Positions 11,881 through 23,878 of a stretch of DNA of 64,000 nt are shown here, in pieces (position 1 is the stretch's first letter; every line of letters begins with the position of its first letter). Under the pieces are notes generated by a model. It made no database searches. It was not told the origin of the DNA and worked only from the letters and a program-made list of their open reading frames with translations. The stretch is from contig CM033118.1 in NCBI GenBank assembly GCA_019321725.1, positions 15,092,071-15,156,070 on the forward strand, written 5' to 3'. Origin of the DNA: Paulownia fortunei. Taxonomy: Eukaryota > Streptophyta > Magnoliopsida > Lamiales > Paulowniaceae. Position numbers and translations under genes: made by a program.

Positions 11881-12624
11881 TTAGGTTGATCATAAAAATT
11901 GAAAAATCGTCCAAACTGTCATCACCGTACCAAACTACGTATGCTCTTATATATATTGACTGAAGGATAAAAGATACATTGATTGATGTAGTAAAATAAA
12001 TCTAAATAATAATGAGTTAATTGTCCTCATATATATTTAGAATTGAGCAGTTATATATCCTTAAACGGAGTATGGCTATAAGCTCTAACTTGATATGCTC
12101 GTTGGTCACATGATCTACTTGCTTGTATGAAATTAGTGATATATTTATTATCACAATAGACAATGGCTCAGCCCTCATGTGCGAGTGAGAGATGTAAGAA
12201 TAAATAATATATATATATATATATATAATATGTATGTATATAGGTTAACAAGTCGCCAATGAGGGTTGACCCGACTCAAGTTGTTTGAAATTAAAGTATT
12301 TGGAGCAATTTTAGTGGGAGTGATTTCTTGTAGAAAATCACCCCACAATATGTTAATAAAAATATCTCACCAATCTCAACTTCTCCACCAATCACAAAAC
12401 TACTCTCCTACTTTTCTTTTACGCTTGAAACCACCAAAAACTCTCTATAGAAAAGAAACAACATAAAAAAGAGAACAAAAAGAAAAAATATGGGGGTTAT
12501 TGTGATTAAGTGTGAGTAAAAGAAAACTATAAAAGAAGCATTTGGATTGTGAAAGTAAAACCATTTTCCTTCATGATTAGTTTCTGACCTTATTCAAGTA
12601 TCAAAACACAACAAAAAGTAATTG
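11881..12624. other. Intergenic DNA
   Basis: I see a (TA)n microsatellite at about 12207-12228 and otherwise unremarkable AT-rich sequence. No gene is supported. Confidence 0.5.
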
Positions 12625-12800
12625 AATCAACTATATGAGGAGAATAATGAGAAGAAGAACAAGAAAAAGGAGAAGAAGAAAATGAGCATAAGGAAAAGAA
12701 GAAGAAACAGAAGGAGGAGGACGAAGGGGAGAAGAAGAAGATGAGGAGGATGAGGAGAAGAAGAAGAAGAAGGAGAAGAAGGATGAAGAGGAGGGGGAGG
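12625..12800 (+). repeat. Polypurine (GAA/GAG) tract
   Basis: This is about 175 bp of nearly pure A/G on the plus strand, mostly GAA and GAG triplets. The minus-strand frame across it encodes only Ser/Pro/Leu/Phe low-complexity sequence and should not be taken as a gene. Such mirror-prone purine tracts can form triplex DNA. Confidence 0.8.
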
Positions 12801-13859
12801 ACGTATAACTATGGTTACATTTAAAAGATTAATGTTAGTTGAAATCTTGTAATAATTCAACCTAAGAAATATATACTAGTGCTGAAATTTAAAAAATTAC
12901 ATAAAATATGATATTTGATGTGTACTAAATATATTATCAAATTGCACCACTAAAACGTAATTTAACTTAAAAATAAAAGGTAAAATAGTTTTTTTATTGA
13001 AGTTGTCTGTGTTTAGGTGTGGGGTTTGACATAAAAAGTAAAATAGTTAAATCACCGAAATATCACATTTTAGGTTTAATTCACTTTAACTCCTTGTACT
13101 ATGGGGTTGACATCTACACTCCTCTAATTAAATCTTTAAATATTACCGTATATTAAATTAGTTAGTATCAATGGGCAAAAATACCCTGAAGTAAATAAAA
13201 GGATAAATTTGATTTGTCCCTTTCTATTATAATCTATACAATACTTTGTTCTCTTTACAATCAAATATCAATTAGTTCAACCCAAAATTTTATTCAACAA
13301 AACATTGTTAAATTAATTAACCTTAAATTAAATCTAAATTAAATAAATAACAAAAGATTATTAAAAAAAAGAAAAAAATATTAAACTTAAAACTATCTCA
13401 CATAAATTATATGACTACCATATTATATGTATCTACATATCTACATATTTTTATTTTAGAGAGCATCTCATAGATTTTCTTTTTCTTTTTCTCCACTCAA
13501 AAATTTGTAGTTGCATTAATAAACATTATAAGAGTTTTTTGTTATTTTTTTATTTCTAATTTTTCTTGCACTTTCACAAATAAATAGCTACAAAAAAAAT
13601 TAGGTTAATTGACATGTAGTGAACTATGCATACACACTTTCATTACATAATAGAACTATTTATACCATTAAATAATATCAACTAATTCGACCCCAATTTC
13701 AACAAATTAACCTTGAATTTACTCTAAATTGCACGTAGACAACTTGGTATTTTAATATAAGTTACTGATAAGTTGGTTTTATACCAATAATCCATATATC
13801 CTTTGATTAATATTTGGTTATTTTTCAAATATTTTTGTTACTTTTTATGCATATACACT
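12801..13859. other. Intergenic DNA, no gene recognised
   Basis: This is AT-rich sequence with no protein-like frames and no repeat boundary that I can identify. Confidence 0.5.
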
Positions 13860-16475
13860 TATTGGAATTTGATGAACCTTGAGTGATATTGTTATAATGT
13901 TGATCAAGGCATTAAGGTCTAGTGCTTTTCCTAAACAAGCTCCACTTCATATTCAACTAGAAGAAAGATGAATATTGAGGTTATGTATTATTTATTGCAA
14001 ATGAATTGAGTAATAATTTGTAATAAGTACAAATTTTTCATGCTAAGGTTTATTTGATAAATTAAGAGGAGCTACTGTGATATTGAGTATTGATTTTAAG
14101 TTTGAATTAATTATTAATTTCTTGTTGTACCATTGGGTTGACTAATGTCCTAAGTATTTTGATATACATGATGAATAATGTGTTTGATGATTCTATATGG
14201 GTATGTTTGGGGTGATATTCATCGATGATATCTCAGTGTACAATGAGGAGAAATATGATTGACCTTTCAATATGATTTGGAAACTCTAAGGAAGTAGAAA
14301 ATTATTTATTCAATCTAGTAAATGCGATCTTTTGATTATGTAATATAATATTTATTTTTGGGACTGATAATTTTCTTAAGAATGTGTCCTTGTAACTATT
14401 CAAAACTTCAAAATTCTACTAAAATAGGGAAGACCAATAAATGTGATAGAAATAAGAAAAGTTTTCTGGGTTAGTGATATTATTGGGTATTCAATCAAAA
14501 TTTCTCCTTAATTATTACCACTTTATTTCATCGTACATGCAAGTATAGGAAATTTGAATGGTTAGCTAAGTAGGAAGAAATTTCTAATTCCTTAAAGAGA
14601 ATTGATCTGAGCTTCGGTAGTGACCCCAACTTTAAATATAAGTTATATATTGTGTATAGTGGTATTATCTCATTGTGTTTTGGTATATATTTGATGTAAT
14701 GTAGAAAAGTTACTCTGCACTCTTCGAGTTAATTTGATTATTTTGGTAATACTACATGTGACATTACAAAATTGAAGTACTTGAAATATCTATATACTCA
14801 AAAGCAGTTGAACTTGAAGAAAGAATGGATATTATTAGTAAGTAAATATATTGTATGATCCATCTTAACTACAGATGTCATAGGAATGAAATATCTCAGT
14901 AGACTAATATTCATACAAAATTTACATCCTAAACTATTATGGGAATTGAAAGTTGTATAGAGGATGAATTAGAGTAAATGGTGAATTATCTATTTATTAA
15001 TATTTTGGTAAGACTGATTTTGATGATCCAATTTCAAATACTCAAAATAAGGTCGATGAAATGTTAAGATTAAGATGAAAGGCTTAAAAGGAACTTAAAT
15101 AGATTTTTGTGATAAATGATACTAATCTCTTAATAAAAGATAGATGTGAAAATGAGGGATAATAAATTGCAAGACTAAGTTTAGGTGATGATCATGTACC
15201 TTTTTATTTGTTTTATTTAGTGGTATGAATGATGTTTGTGATCTCAAGAAAATATATAGACATCGATACTAGACGAGCTATTATTGTTAATATTTGGTTT
15301 GCCACAAAAAATGGATATATGTTAAAGTGCATATGTTGGAATGATTTAGTTCTAATTTTATTTTCAGGTAGAAATGGGAAGACATTGAGGAATTTTGTAT
15401 ATGATAATTCAATTAGGTTATTATTCATATGTTAACTAAATATGCTCATTCTTTCTCAATTTACCCTAGGTATTACATGGAAATCTATGGAAATATAAAT
15501 GTATTGGAAGTAGTTAGACTTTATAATTTATTAGTATCTATTAGTTCTGATGTAGATTTAAGGTTTTTGTCCACTTCCTATAAGATCTGACATCAAGTAT
15601 TGGGAATAAAATTATATTTTAGTATTGTGATTATCAATGTACCAATGGGCAATCAGAACAAACAAATTAGACTTTACAAGATATACTTAGATCTTGTGCA
15701 TTAGATTGTTGGTGTCAATTGAGAAAAAATTTCCAGGGTGGAATTTCTTATAACAACAGTGATAAGGCTACTTGGGTAGTTCTCTATGAGGCATTGTATG
15801 ATAGAAAATATAGGTGATCGTTTTATTGAAATGAATTTGGTGTTCTTTTAGGCTGAATATGATTTGGAAAATGATAGAAGTGGTAGAACAAATTGTCGAT
15901 GTATGGAAACTAGTTAGAGGTGACCATAGAGTTATGTAAATTAAAGAGGAATATCGTTGCAATTTATGATAGGGGATCAAATTTTTGAAGGTGTCTCTAA
16001 TGAAATGGATTATGCGGCTTGGGCAAAAAAAGTTTTTGGGGGATGTTACATACAAACTTGATCCTAGTTACATTGATTTATTTTCCATTACTGAGACAAT
16101 TAGGGATATTACCTGTAAACTCGACTTCTGTGCATCAATGTCTCGAGTTCACAATGTGTTTCATATGTTCATTTTAAGTAAGTATATCATGAATCTATTT
16201 CATCTACTGAAGAAGGAACCAATAGAACTAAATTGAGGTCGGAGATATGAAGAAAGACATAGAGAGATTTAGATATGAAGAAAGACCTATAGAGATTTTA
16301 GTAAGAGATGTAAAGTAACTTCAAAATGAGAATATCTCATTAGTTAAAGTACTAAGGAGAATTCAATCAATAGAAGAAGCTACTTAGGAAAGAAAACATA
16401 AAATGATAATTAAATATCTAGAGCTTTTTGGTAAATAAAATTTTGGGGACAAAATTTTTATAAGGAGAGGAGGAT
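13860..16475 (+). mobile_element. Degenerate Ty3-gypsy (chromovirus/Tekay-Del-like) pol region
   Basis: Protein fragments in changing plus-strand frames follow gypsy order. Reverse transcriptase: FDKLRGATV near 14060, a FIDDIS-like catalytic block near 14220 and WGRPINVIEIRKVF near 14430. Integrase: LTKYAHSF near 15430, VRLYNLLVSISSDVDLRF near 15510 and MGNQNKQ near 15645. The C-terminal part contains KVSLMKW and SRVHNVFHMFILSKYI (15985-16236). An EEATxE..-like tail and GDKIL-type end follow near 16370-16465. Stops and frameshifts are everywhere, so the element is long dead. The 5' LTR and gag were not recognised. Its 3' LTR appears to begin at 16476. Confidence 0.75.
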
Positions 16476-16640
16476 CTAATAGTCAATCCTCACACTACTC
16501 ACTTGGCCAATATGATTCATGCATTATGTGTTAATTTTATATGCTACTTGCATTTCTATTGATATTGTATAATTTATTTCATTTTATACGACATTTTTGA
16601 ATATTAAACTTAATTCTGAAACACTTGCATGGTATTAGTT
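16476..16640 (+). repeat. Start of the decayed 3' LTR of the gypsy relic
   Basis: A purine-rich stretch (AAGGAGAGGAGGA, a PPT) ends at about 16474. The sequence after it (CCTCACACTACTCACTTGG, then TGATTCATGCATTATGTG) matches the start of the solo LTR at 47178-49663 read on the minus strand (CCTCACACTACTCACCTGA...). The expected initial TG has decayed to TC. The match is clear to roughly 16620; the 3' end of the LTR could not be placed. Confidence 0.6.
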
Positions 16641-17710
16641 ATTGAATTTCCTAATCTAAGTAGTTGATTTTATATTGAAATAAGAAGAAAATGAGGTTGA
16701 TTAATATTGGATATAGATGAGATATATAGATTATAATTTTGGAAGTGTTAAAGTGTTACTAGTAAGCTTATACGATTTAATTCAATTTCATTTAGTTATT
16801 TCAAAAGTATATTTGGATAAATTGCATACTTGGGATATTGGACATGATATAATGTGATTTAAGTGTCATAATACATGGTCCATATATGCATATGATTTTA
16901 GAAATACAAACTAAACAATCATTTTAAAATCATATGTCAATCGATTTGAAAATCGAATGAACGGATATAGGAATTACCTATGGGATTGAATGATGACTAA
17001 GATAGGTTGCAACCAAATAAAAATAGGTGAGACACACAAGATTAGAACTGCAAGATAAGGAAGAAAATCATATTTTACCACTACATGCCACCTTAAACTT
17101 ATACTACATCATGCTTAAACTTTTCAAGCTAGCGCCTCAACCTATTTTTCACTCTTAAGCTATGAGTACAATGACCGCATAAAACTAATAAAACACAATC
17201 AACTTACCCAAACAATTAAAAAATACCAAATTTGCTAATAATTTTAAGAAAAAGATAATAATCGGTTACAATAGTACATTTACTTAGAGGTCTAGTAGAT
17301 TGCCATTTAGTTTTGCCCCAGTAGTTATGCCTGCAATAGAAAGGAAGAATATGAACAGGGTCAATGATTTCTAGGCATGGTTTGGGCTACTTTACATAGA
17401 ACTAATTATGTTCCGATTGGATCGATGAACTTTTTTTGTTGCTTATTTGACACACCAAGGATAGAGATCAAAAGTTCAGACATTCATCTAATAGAAGGGC
17501 AAACAGGAAGCAAAGCTACAGAAATAAACAACTGTCCCTCAAACAACCATAATATAAATTTTATGATAACTTTTGACCTTTAATCCAAAGTCACATGTAG
17601 TTTGGCCATCTCAATGTAGAACTATTACATTGGAGAAAGCTTGAAAAAGCTTCCCCAATGCAAGAAAGCAGTCAACCAACTCAATCATTTGAAGACAGGG
17701 GAAGTGCATA
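16641..17710. other. Intergenic DNA, probably including remaining decayed LTR
   Basis: No gene or repeat boundary is recognisable. The stretch lies between the gypsy relic and the NAC duplication, and part of it is likely the rest of the relic's LTR. Confidence 0.4.
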
Positions 17711-19375
17711 TCTGAAGAAACAGAGTTTGATCAGGAATGCAGAATGATATGCTGATCGTCTAATGCGCGGCTATTTCATGGTTGATGTCTAGGAAGTTTA
17801 CTGGAATCAAGTTTGTACACACCTAAGGACCATCTTGAGTTGGGCTTTCTATCTTGCATCAAGACTCTTAATCAGCCTCACTGTAAACCTCAGGACTTCA
17901 TGTCATGTATTGAACTTGTAAAGAATTCCTATATAAAAGCAGGACATGAGCATGCAGAAGAAGTAAACAGTAAATCTAATCCAATATCCTGTACAAATTT
18001 TCGACCAAGCAGCACACAGCTGATCAAAACAATGAAAAAACAAGGCAATACAGTCGACGATCATTTCTCATTCAAAATATACACAAACAGTAGTAAAACA
18101 TGTTCCACCGAGTAGTTCAGTTCTAGTTCTAGAAAGCAAAAGCAAAATGTGTGGCTTTTAGAGACACCAAAAATTCGGTGTTCTTTTCCACAATACTATT
18201 GCAAGAACTAATAAAGGAAATATCAGGTTACTTACTCTCACTAATTTGAGACCTAACATCATATCAGCAAGCATAAAACCACATAACCCTTCAAAGAATT
18301 TGGAGATTATCAAGCAGTAAAATAGTGCATCTTGCTTAAGTACCACTAGTTCAGCTACAAAGTCGTCCCCCGGAAAATCTTGAAATCATCATCTCTTGAG
18401 ACTTAAATCCAAATCCAGATAAGGGCTGCTGTCAGACAAGTCATTGCTTTGGAGAATTCCACTTCCAGTGTTTTCTGGGACCATAGAAGTTTGAGGCAGA
18501 TTGACAGGAAAAGTCTTACTATTTTCTTCCAACATTTGATCAAAAAATCTATCAATATCCAGACTTCTCTTTTCTTGATCAGATCCCTCATGATATTTAT
18601 AAACCCAACAAAATGTATAGTCAATGTACTCATCTTTGACACAACACTTGAATTTATCAGCAAGAGTGTATTGTTCCAAGAACCATTTGCCATCCTGATC
18701 AGCATTTTTCTTGTTCTTGTATTGGAACCTCTTCAAGAAATCAATCTCTTCTTTTTTGCTGTCACTAATACTAACTTCGTAGGAATACATTTGCCACATT
18801 CCCTTCCCGACAACGCGACCAAATCTTTTACCATACTTCCCTGTGTGCCTAACCCCTTGAGCCTCGTGAAGAAGTAGTTCTCATGATCCTCAGGATCCTT
18901 GAAAATCTCCCAGGGCTCTTCGTCGCTGTAAATGTCAACCATGTTAATGGAAATGAAATCATCACATCGCAATGGCTTCCGATTCACCTTGTAAAGAAGA
19001 TAAGCGATCTTCTCTTTTTCAGATGGTTGAAATCTCATCCCCGTTGGAAACTTTTCCATTGTTGATATAACTTCATATCAATCTTGAAAGTCGAAAAAAC
19101 CAATTTTCTTGAAAAATTTGCACGGGAGAATGAAGCAGACGATTTCCTTGATTTCAAGAAAACAGACTAAGAGTAGTGAAATAAAGTGATGAAAAGATGA
19201 TTCCTTGAGTTCAACAAAAGAGACTAAGATCTAGTAATGAAAAAATGAATGATCAGATATTGATTTACACGAGAATAATAAAGATAATCTTCTTGAGTTT
19301 AGAAAATAGAATGAAGAATGATAGGAGGAGAATGAAGAAGACAGTTTTTTTCAGGTCGTCAAAAGAGAATAATAT
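17711..19375 (-). repeat. NAC segmental duplication, unit 1
   Basis: This stretch of about 1.65 kb (AGAAACAGAGTTTGA.CAGGAATG at one end, AGAATGAAGAAGA near the other) recurs in the same orientation at 21470-23100. The duplicated unit spans the NAC-like gene plus about 650 bp of 3' and 300 bp of 5' flank, so it is a DNA-level tandem duplication and not a retrocopy. Confidence 0.85.
18389..19059 (-). pseudogene. NAC-domain protein with C-terminal EAR-type motif, copy 1 (single frameshift)
   Basis: NAC proteins are plant transcription factors with an N-terminal DNA-binding domain. The start at 19059 gives TGMRFQPSEKEKIAYLLYK (subdomain A), DIYSDEEPWEIF (subdomain B/C) and ENYFFTRLKG. A one-base shift in a GGGG run at 18853-18856 is needed to continue into VRHTGKYGKRFGRVVGKGMW and DGKWFLEQYTLADKF (subdomain D/E). 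The frame then runs open to a stop at 18389. The C-terminus SSPYLDLDLSLKR contains LDLDLSL, an LxLxL EAR-type repression motif, so a repressor role is likely for the ancestral protein. About 225 residues would be made if the shift were a sequencing error. The subdomains are divergent, so the exact NAC subgroup is not assigned. Confidence 0.75.
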
Positions 19376-19399
19376 GGATTTATAATGATGGATGACTAG

Positions 19400-19443
<44 letters not shown>

Positions 19444-19551
19444 ACAGAAATAAATGTGACATATATACATATATATATTAGTAACCATAGCACGCATGCA
19501 ATTCCTGAGCTCATACACCAATAATGGATGTCAATTTCATAATAATATTTA
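19376..19551. other. Spacer with (TA)n microsatellite
   Basis: A (TA)n run occupies about 19405-19441 between NAC unit 1 and the inverted fragment. Nothing else is seen. Confidence 0.7.
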
Positions 19552-19975
19552 TGGTGACAAAGAGCCCTGGAAGATTTTCCAGGATTCTTGGAATCATGAG
19601 AACTAATTCTTCACCAGGCTCAAGAGATTAAACAAACAGGGAATGATGATCGAAAGCCATATCCCGAAACTTGGTATATTTGACAGCTGAAAACAAGTGA
19701 TCAGGTTCCTGAAAAATGCTGATCAGGATGGCAAATGGCTCTTGAAAGAATAAACTCTTGCAGCCGTAGCGTAGCCCGGAACTTGTTATAATTGATAGCT
19801 GAAAACAAGTGAGCGGGTTCCTGAAAAATGCTGATCATCAGGATGGTTAAAAAATATACTCTTGCTGATAATTCAAGTGCTGTGTCAAAGACGATTACAT
19901 TCATTCTACATTTTGTTTGGTTAAAAAAATCCCACGATCAAGAAAAGGGAACTCTAAATATTCAAAATTATGAAA
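19552..19975 (+). pseudogene. Inverted NAC fragment (copy 3) with internal duplication
   Basis: The plus strand carries DKEPWKIFQDSWN, then FFTRLKR and DQDGKWLLKE, matching copies 1 and 2 but on the opposite strand and with many stops. A 70-bp piece (GACAGCTGAAAACAAGTGAT through AAATGCTGATCAGG) occurs twice, at 19663-19733 and 19775-19846. The start of the gene and the EAR tail are missing. At the one-base deletion that breaks copy 2 (ATTTTCAGGATTC), this copy still has ATTTTCCAGGATTC, so it preserves the older reading there. Confidence 0.7.
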
Positions 19976-21469
19976 TTGGTTGTGTAATTGTGGGATGGTA
20001 TATTTGCTTAGAATTCGCTCTGGCCATTTAGGTACAACAATTTAGAATTTTTTGAATTTTGTTGGAATTTATAAATTTTGCCAGAATTTTGCATGTGCCT
20101 CTCACGTACTCACCTAAATTGGGGGATTTTGGATTTGCTGACAAATTCTTCCTAGGTGGACACAAGCAAGCCTTTGTGGATGAAGAACTAAGCTGACATG
20201 AAAAAAAAAACCAGGTCGGAAAACAAAACACCATCCCTCCCACTTTAATAAAAGTTCCAAATTTAGGAAAAACCCTAAGCATTTCTACTCCGTTAATTGA
20301 AGGAAAGAGAGAAGCACAGTTAAAGATGTTTCATGTCACATGCTTCTTGTTGACTGCTAATGTGGATTGTGCTGCGGACATCATGGACAAATGACAACCT
20401 AGAACCAGGGTTTCATGCATGCCGGAAATACAATGTAAGAAATTAATGAATATATATGTATAATTTCCAAATTAATGAATATATATTGATGAAAATATCT
20501 AATGATTACTATACAGACACATATATATATACCTATATATAATTTTCCTTTATATTCAAACTATTATATCAATGAAAATATATGTATCTATTATTCCAAT
20601 CATCATATTGTAAATATATATAATCTAGTTTCATATTACTGTAAAAATAATATGTATATGATGTGAATAACTAACCAAAATAGAGTTCTATCAAATATGA
20701 CATCCACAGTAAAAAAATATTTCCCTCAAAAATAAAATCAAATACAACTTCCAAAAATACATCAAATCAACCATTTCTAAAAGAAAATCAAATATACAAG
20801 GTATTTCCAATACATTTCCCTGAATTATTTTCCTCAAAACACTCCATAAAAACCAAACAGAGCCCCTAGTTTCTCTAAACATTTAAGCAGTTTGCCACAG
20901 GGAAGTTTGTTTTTCATTATTTTCCTACTTCAACTTCCACTAGATTCCCCAAGACTCATATTGCTAGGAACAACTTCTCTGAAGTTACATGGTTGCTGTG
21001 GCAACACAACTAAAGATATGGCATTGTTCATGTTCCCAATATCCTACACAAGAACGGACTATGATAACTAAAATCGAGAAAAAAAGACTCACAATTGCAT
21101 CATTGACCTACTCCAGGTCAGAGAAAATCCAGACAAACAGAAAACTGGAGGTTCTTGTTTTCCCTTCTGAGCAAGTCAAGAGTTTGAGAAGCTGATAGGT
21201 CTAAAATCAAAGGTGGTTCTCAAATTTGTGTATTTCTCCTGAGGAAGTCGGCTGTCTCTGTTGATATTGCAGAATGGTTCATCTGTTTTGGTGATCATGT
21301 TCTCAATTTAGGATAAGGATTGTGGGCTGGAGTTTTGGCGAACTGGAGTACTTTTACGACTACATGTGAGAAAAAGTGATGGATTTTGAGGCTCAAATAC
21401 TGCTGAGTTTGAGAGTGCTTTCAGTTGTTTACAAATTTCTACGATGAACTCTATCACAGAGATATTGGA
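19976..21469. other. Intergenic DNA between the NAC copies
   Basis: I see AT-rich sequence with TATATA-rich patches around 20450-20670. There is no gene, and the short open frames have no recognisable domains. Confidence 0.5.
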
Positions 21470-23100
21470 AGAAACAGAGTTTGACCAGGAATGCAGAATG
21501 ATATGGTGATTTTCTAAAGCACGGCAATTTCGGAGTTATGTCTAGGAAGCAAGTTTTTACATACCTAAGGACCTTCTTGCAATGGCTTCTTATCTTGCAC
21601 CAAGGCTCTTAATCAGCCTCACTGTAAACCTCACAACTTCTTATCCATTATTGAAGTCGTAATGCATTCCTATCTAAAAGCAGAACTTTAAGCATACAGA
21701 ACAACTACACACTAAATCTAACCCAATGTCCTGTACGAATTTTCGACCAGGCAGCATCTGCATCAACTTATAAACCCAAGGAAAACACAAGGCAATATAA
21801 TCGATGAACATTTCTTACTCAAAATATACGCGCACAGTGCTAAACACATGTTCCACCGTGTAGTTCAGTTCTAGTCTAAAAAGAAAAAGTGAAGTGTGTT
21901 GCCCTTTATGGACACCACAAATTCACTGTGCTCTTTCACAGTACAATTGCAAGAACTAATGAAGGAAATATCAGGCTACGTACTATCACTAATTTGAGAC
22001 CTAACATCATATCAGCAAGCGTAAAACCACAGAACCTTCCAAAGAATTTGGAGTTTATCAAACACTATCATATGGCATCTTACTTAAGTAGTGCTAGTTC
22101 AGCTACAAAGTCAGTTCCCCAGAAAGTCTTGAAATCATCATCTCTTGAGACTTAATTCCAAATCGAAAGAAGGGCTGCTGTCAGGCAAGTCATTGCTTTG
22201 GAGAATCACACTTTCAGTGTTTTCTGGAACCGAAGAAACTTGAGGCGGATGGTCAGAAGAAGAAGAAGAAGAAGCCATACTATTTTCTTTCAATATTTGA
22301 TCAAAAAAACTGTCAATATCCAGACTTCCCTTTTCTTGACCAGAAACATATTTCTCAGGACTTCTCGTAACCGAACAAAACATATAATCAATGTACTCAT
22401 CTTTGACACAACACTGGAATTTATCAGCAAGAGTGTCTAGTTTCAAGTTCCATTTGCCATCCTGATCAGCATTTTTCTCTCTTGTAACTGTAACTTTTCA
22501 CGAACCCGATCACTTGTTTTCTGCTGTCAAGTATACTAAAGTCTCGGGCTACGGCTTTCCCACGTTCCCTGCCTGACATCGCGACAACATTTTGGACCAT
22601 CATCTATCTTCTTGAGCCTGGTGAAGAAGTAGTTCGTGTTACTCCGAGAATCCTGAAAATCTCCCAGGGCTCTTTGTCGCCATAGAGATCAACTGTGCTA
22701 ATGAAAATGAAACCATTGCATGGCAATGGCTTCCAATCCACCTTGTAAAGAAGATAAGCGATTATCTCTTTTTCAGATGGTTGAAATCTTATCCCCGTCG
22801 CAAAATATTCCATTGTTGATATATCTTCTTATCAATCTTGAAAGTTGGAAGCCTATTTTCTTGAAAATGTTACACGAGAGAATGAAGTAGATGATTTTGT
22901 TGAATTCAATAAAAGAGACTAAGAGCTAGTAATGAAAAAAAGGAAAAAAATGATCAAACAGTGATTTCCACGATAATAATGAAGATGATTTTGCTGCGTT
23001 TAGAAGGATAGACTAAAGAATGATCATAGAAGGATAGACTAAAGAATGATCACAGCAGAATGAAGAAGATGGTTTCTCTGAGTCCAAGATAAGAGTGTGA
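21470..23100 (-). repeat. NAC segmental duplication, unit 2
   Basis: This is the second copy of the unit at 17711-19375, with the same orientation and order. Near its 5' flank (23003-23055) it has its own tandem duplication of a 27-bp piece (AGAAGGATAGACTAAAGAAT...). Substitutions and small indels are frequent along its length, so the duplication is not recent. Confidence 0.85.
22138..22813 (-). pseudogene. NAC-domain protein with C-terminal EAR-type motif, copy 2 (several frameshifts)
   Basis: The start at 22813 gives TGIRFQPSEKEIIAYLLYK and DLYGDKEPWEIF. A missing base near 22655 shifts the frame before NTNYFFTRLKK. A second shift falls near 22540, after GTWESRSP, and a third near 22470, before NADQDGKWNLKLDTLADKF. 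The tail (22446-22138) is open and ends SSPSFDLELSLKR, where LELSL keeps the LxLxL EAR-type pattern. A Ser run (six Ser) precedes it. The middle block DFSILDSRKQVIGFVKSYSY is typical NAC subdomain D. Three separate breaks make this a clear pseudogene, although both ends of the protein remain recognisable. Confidence 0.8.
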
Positions 23101-23264
23101 CAAGGATTTTGTTCTGAAGAGAAGAATATGGAAAAAACGGGGAAGGAAAACCCGACTTGCAGAAGATATACGTTATAAGCCAAGCGACACCGTACGAGTA
23201 AGTAGAGTTAGATAGATAATTTCTGTACAAATTAAAAGGAAACAACCAATAGAGCAGGCCATCT

Positions 23265-23535
23265 AGCTGGTTAATAACAAAATAGCAGATTTAGTTAGTA
23301 GTTAACCCTATAGTTAACTGTTAGTTGTATAAATAAATCATTCTTGTAAGTGCTTCGGCAGTTTTAAGTAATACAAATACATATTTTCTCTCAAAATTTT
23401 CTCTCTCTTTCTGTCTTCTTATTCTTTCTCTGTTCCCTCTCCCACAATTCTCTTTTCTCTTCAAGATTGTTCTTTAAAGTTCATGGTGGAATGTGTTCAT
23501 GGTAATTAGGTACTGGTAAACAGCATAGTAAACTC
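23265..23535 (+). repeat. Possible copia LTR remnant
   Basis: The stretch has LTR-like composition: TTAACTGTTAGTTGTATAAA with a TATA-like core, then a long pyrimidine-rich tract (CTCTCTCTTTCTGTC), and TTCATGGTAATTAGG resembling a decayed tRNA-Met primer site. No partner LTR or coding region was found, so the call is tentative. Confidence 0.3.
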
Positions 23536-23573
23536 CGTTGGGTCATAACAGACTTTTAAGAAGGAATTAGAAA

Positions 23574-23613
<40 letters not shown>

Positions 23614-23639
23614 TAGTAAGTAACACGTGTACGTGATAC

Positions 23640-23878
23640 ATATTGGACATTGCGATTGCTGGCAGGAATCTTTCAAAGATTTGGAAAGCTGTAGCTGCTG
23701 GATTCTTTTTTTATGCTGCTAGGAAGGATCCACAAGAAGGCGACTACAAAACACTAGTTAAGAAGCAGCCGGTTTATATACATCCAAGCAGTGCTTTGTT
23801 CCAAAGACAACCTGACTGGGTTATTTACCACGACTTGGTGATGACTACTAAGGAGTATATGCGTGATGTCACTGTTAT
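23640..23878 (+). pseudogene. PRP22/DHX8-like DEAH-box RNA helicase, C-terminal fragment (left half)
   Basis: PRP22 releases spliced mRNA from the spliceosome. The plus strand reads [35 protein letters not shown] and [13 protein letters not shown], the highly conserved end of the C-terminal (OB-fold) region of PRP22-type helicases. It begins abruptly at about 23640, with no helicase core upstream in the window, and is cut at 23878 by the copia element. The rest of the C-terminus resumes at 28784. Confidence 0.88.

Noticed and set aside
12627..12860. 77-codon open frame on the minus strand rich in Pro/Ser/Phe/Leu
   Set aside because: It is the translation of the polypurine tract; composition alone explains it.
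18449..18877. 142-codon plus-strand frame
   Set aside because: It is antisense to NAC copy 1, whose minus-strand reading has recognisable subdomains and an EAR motif.
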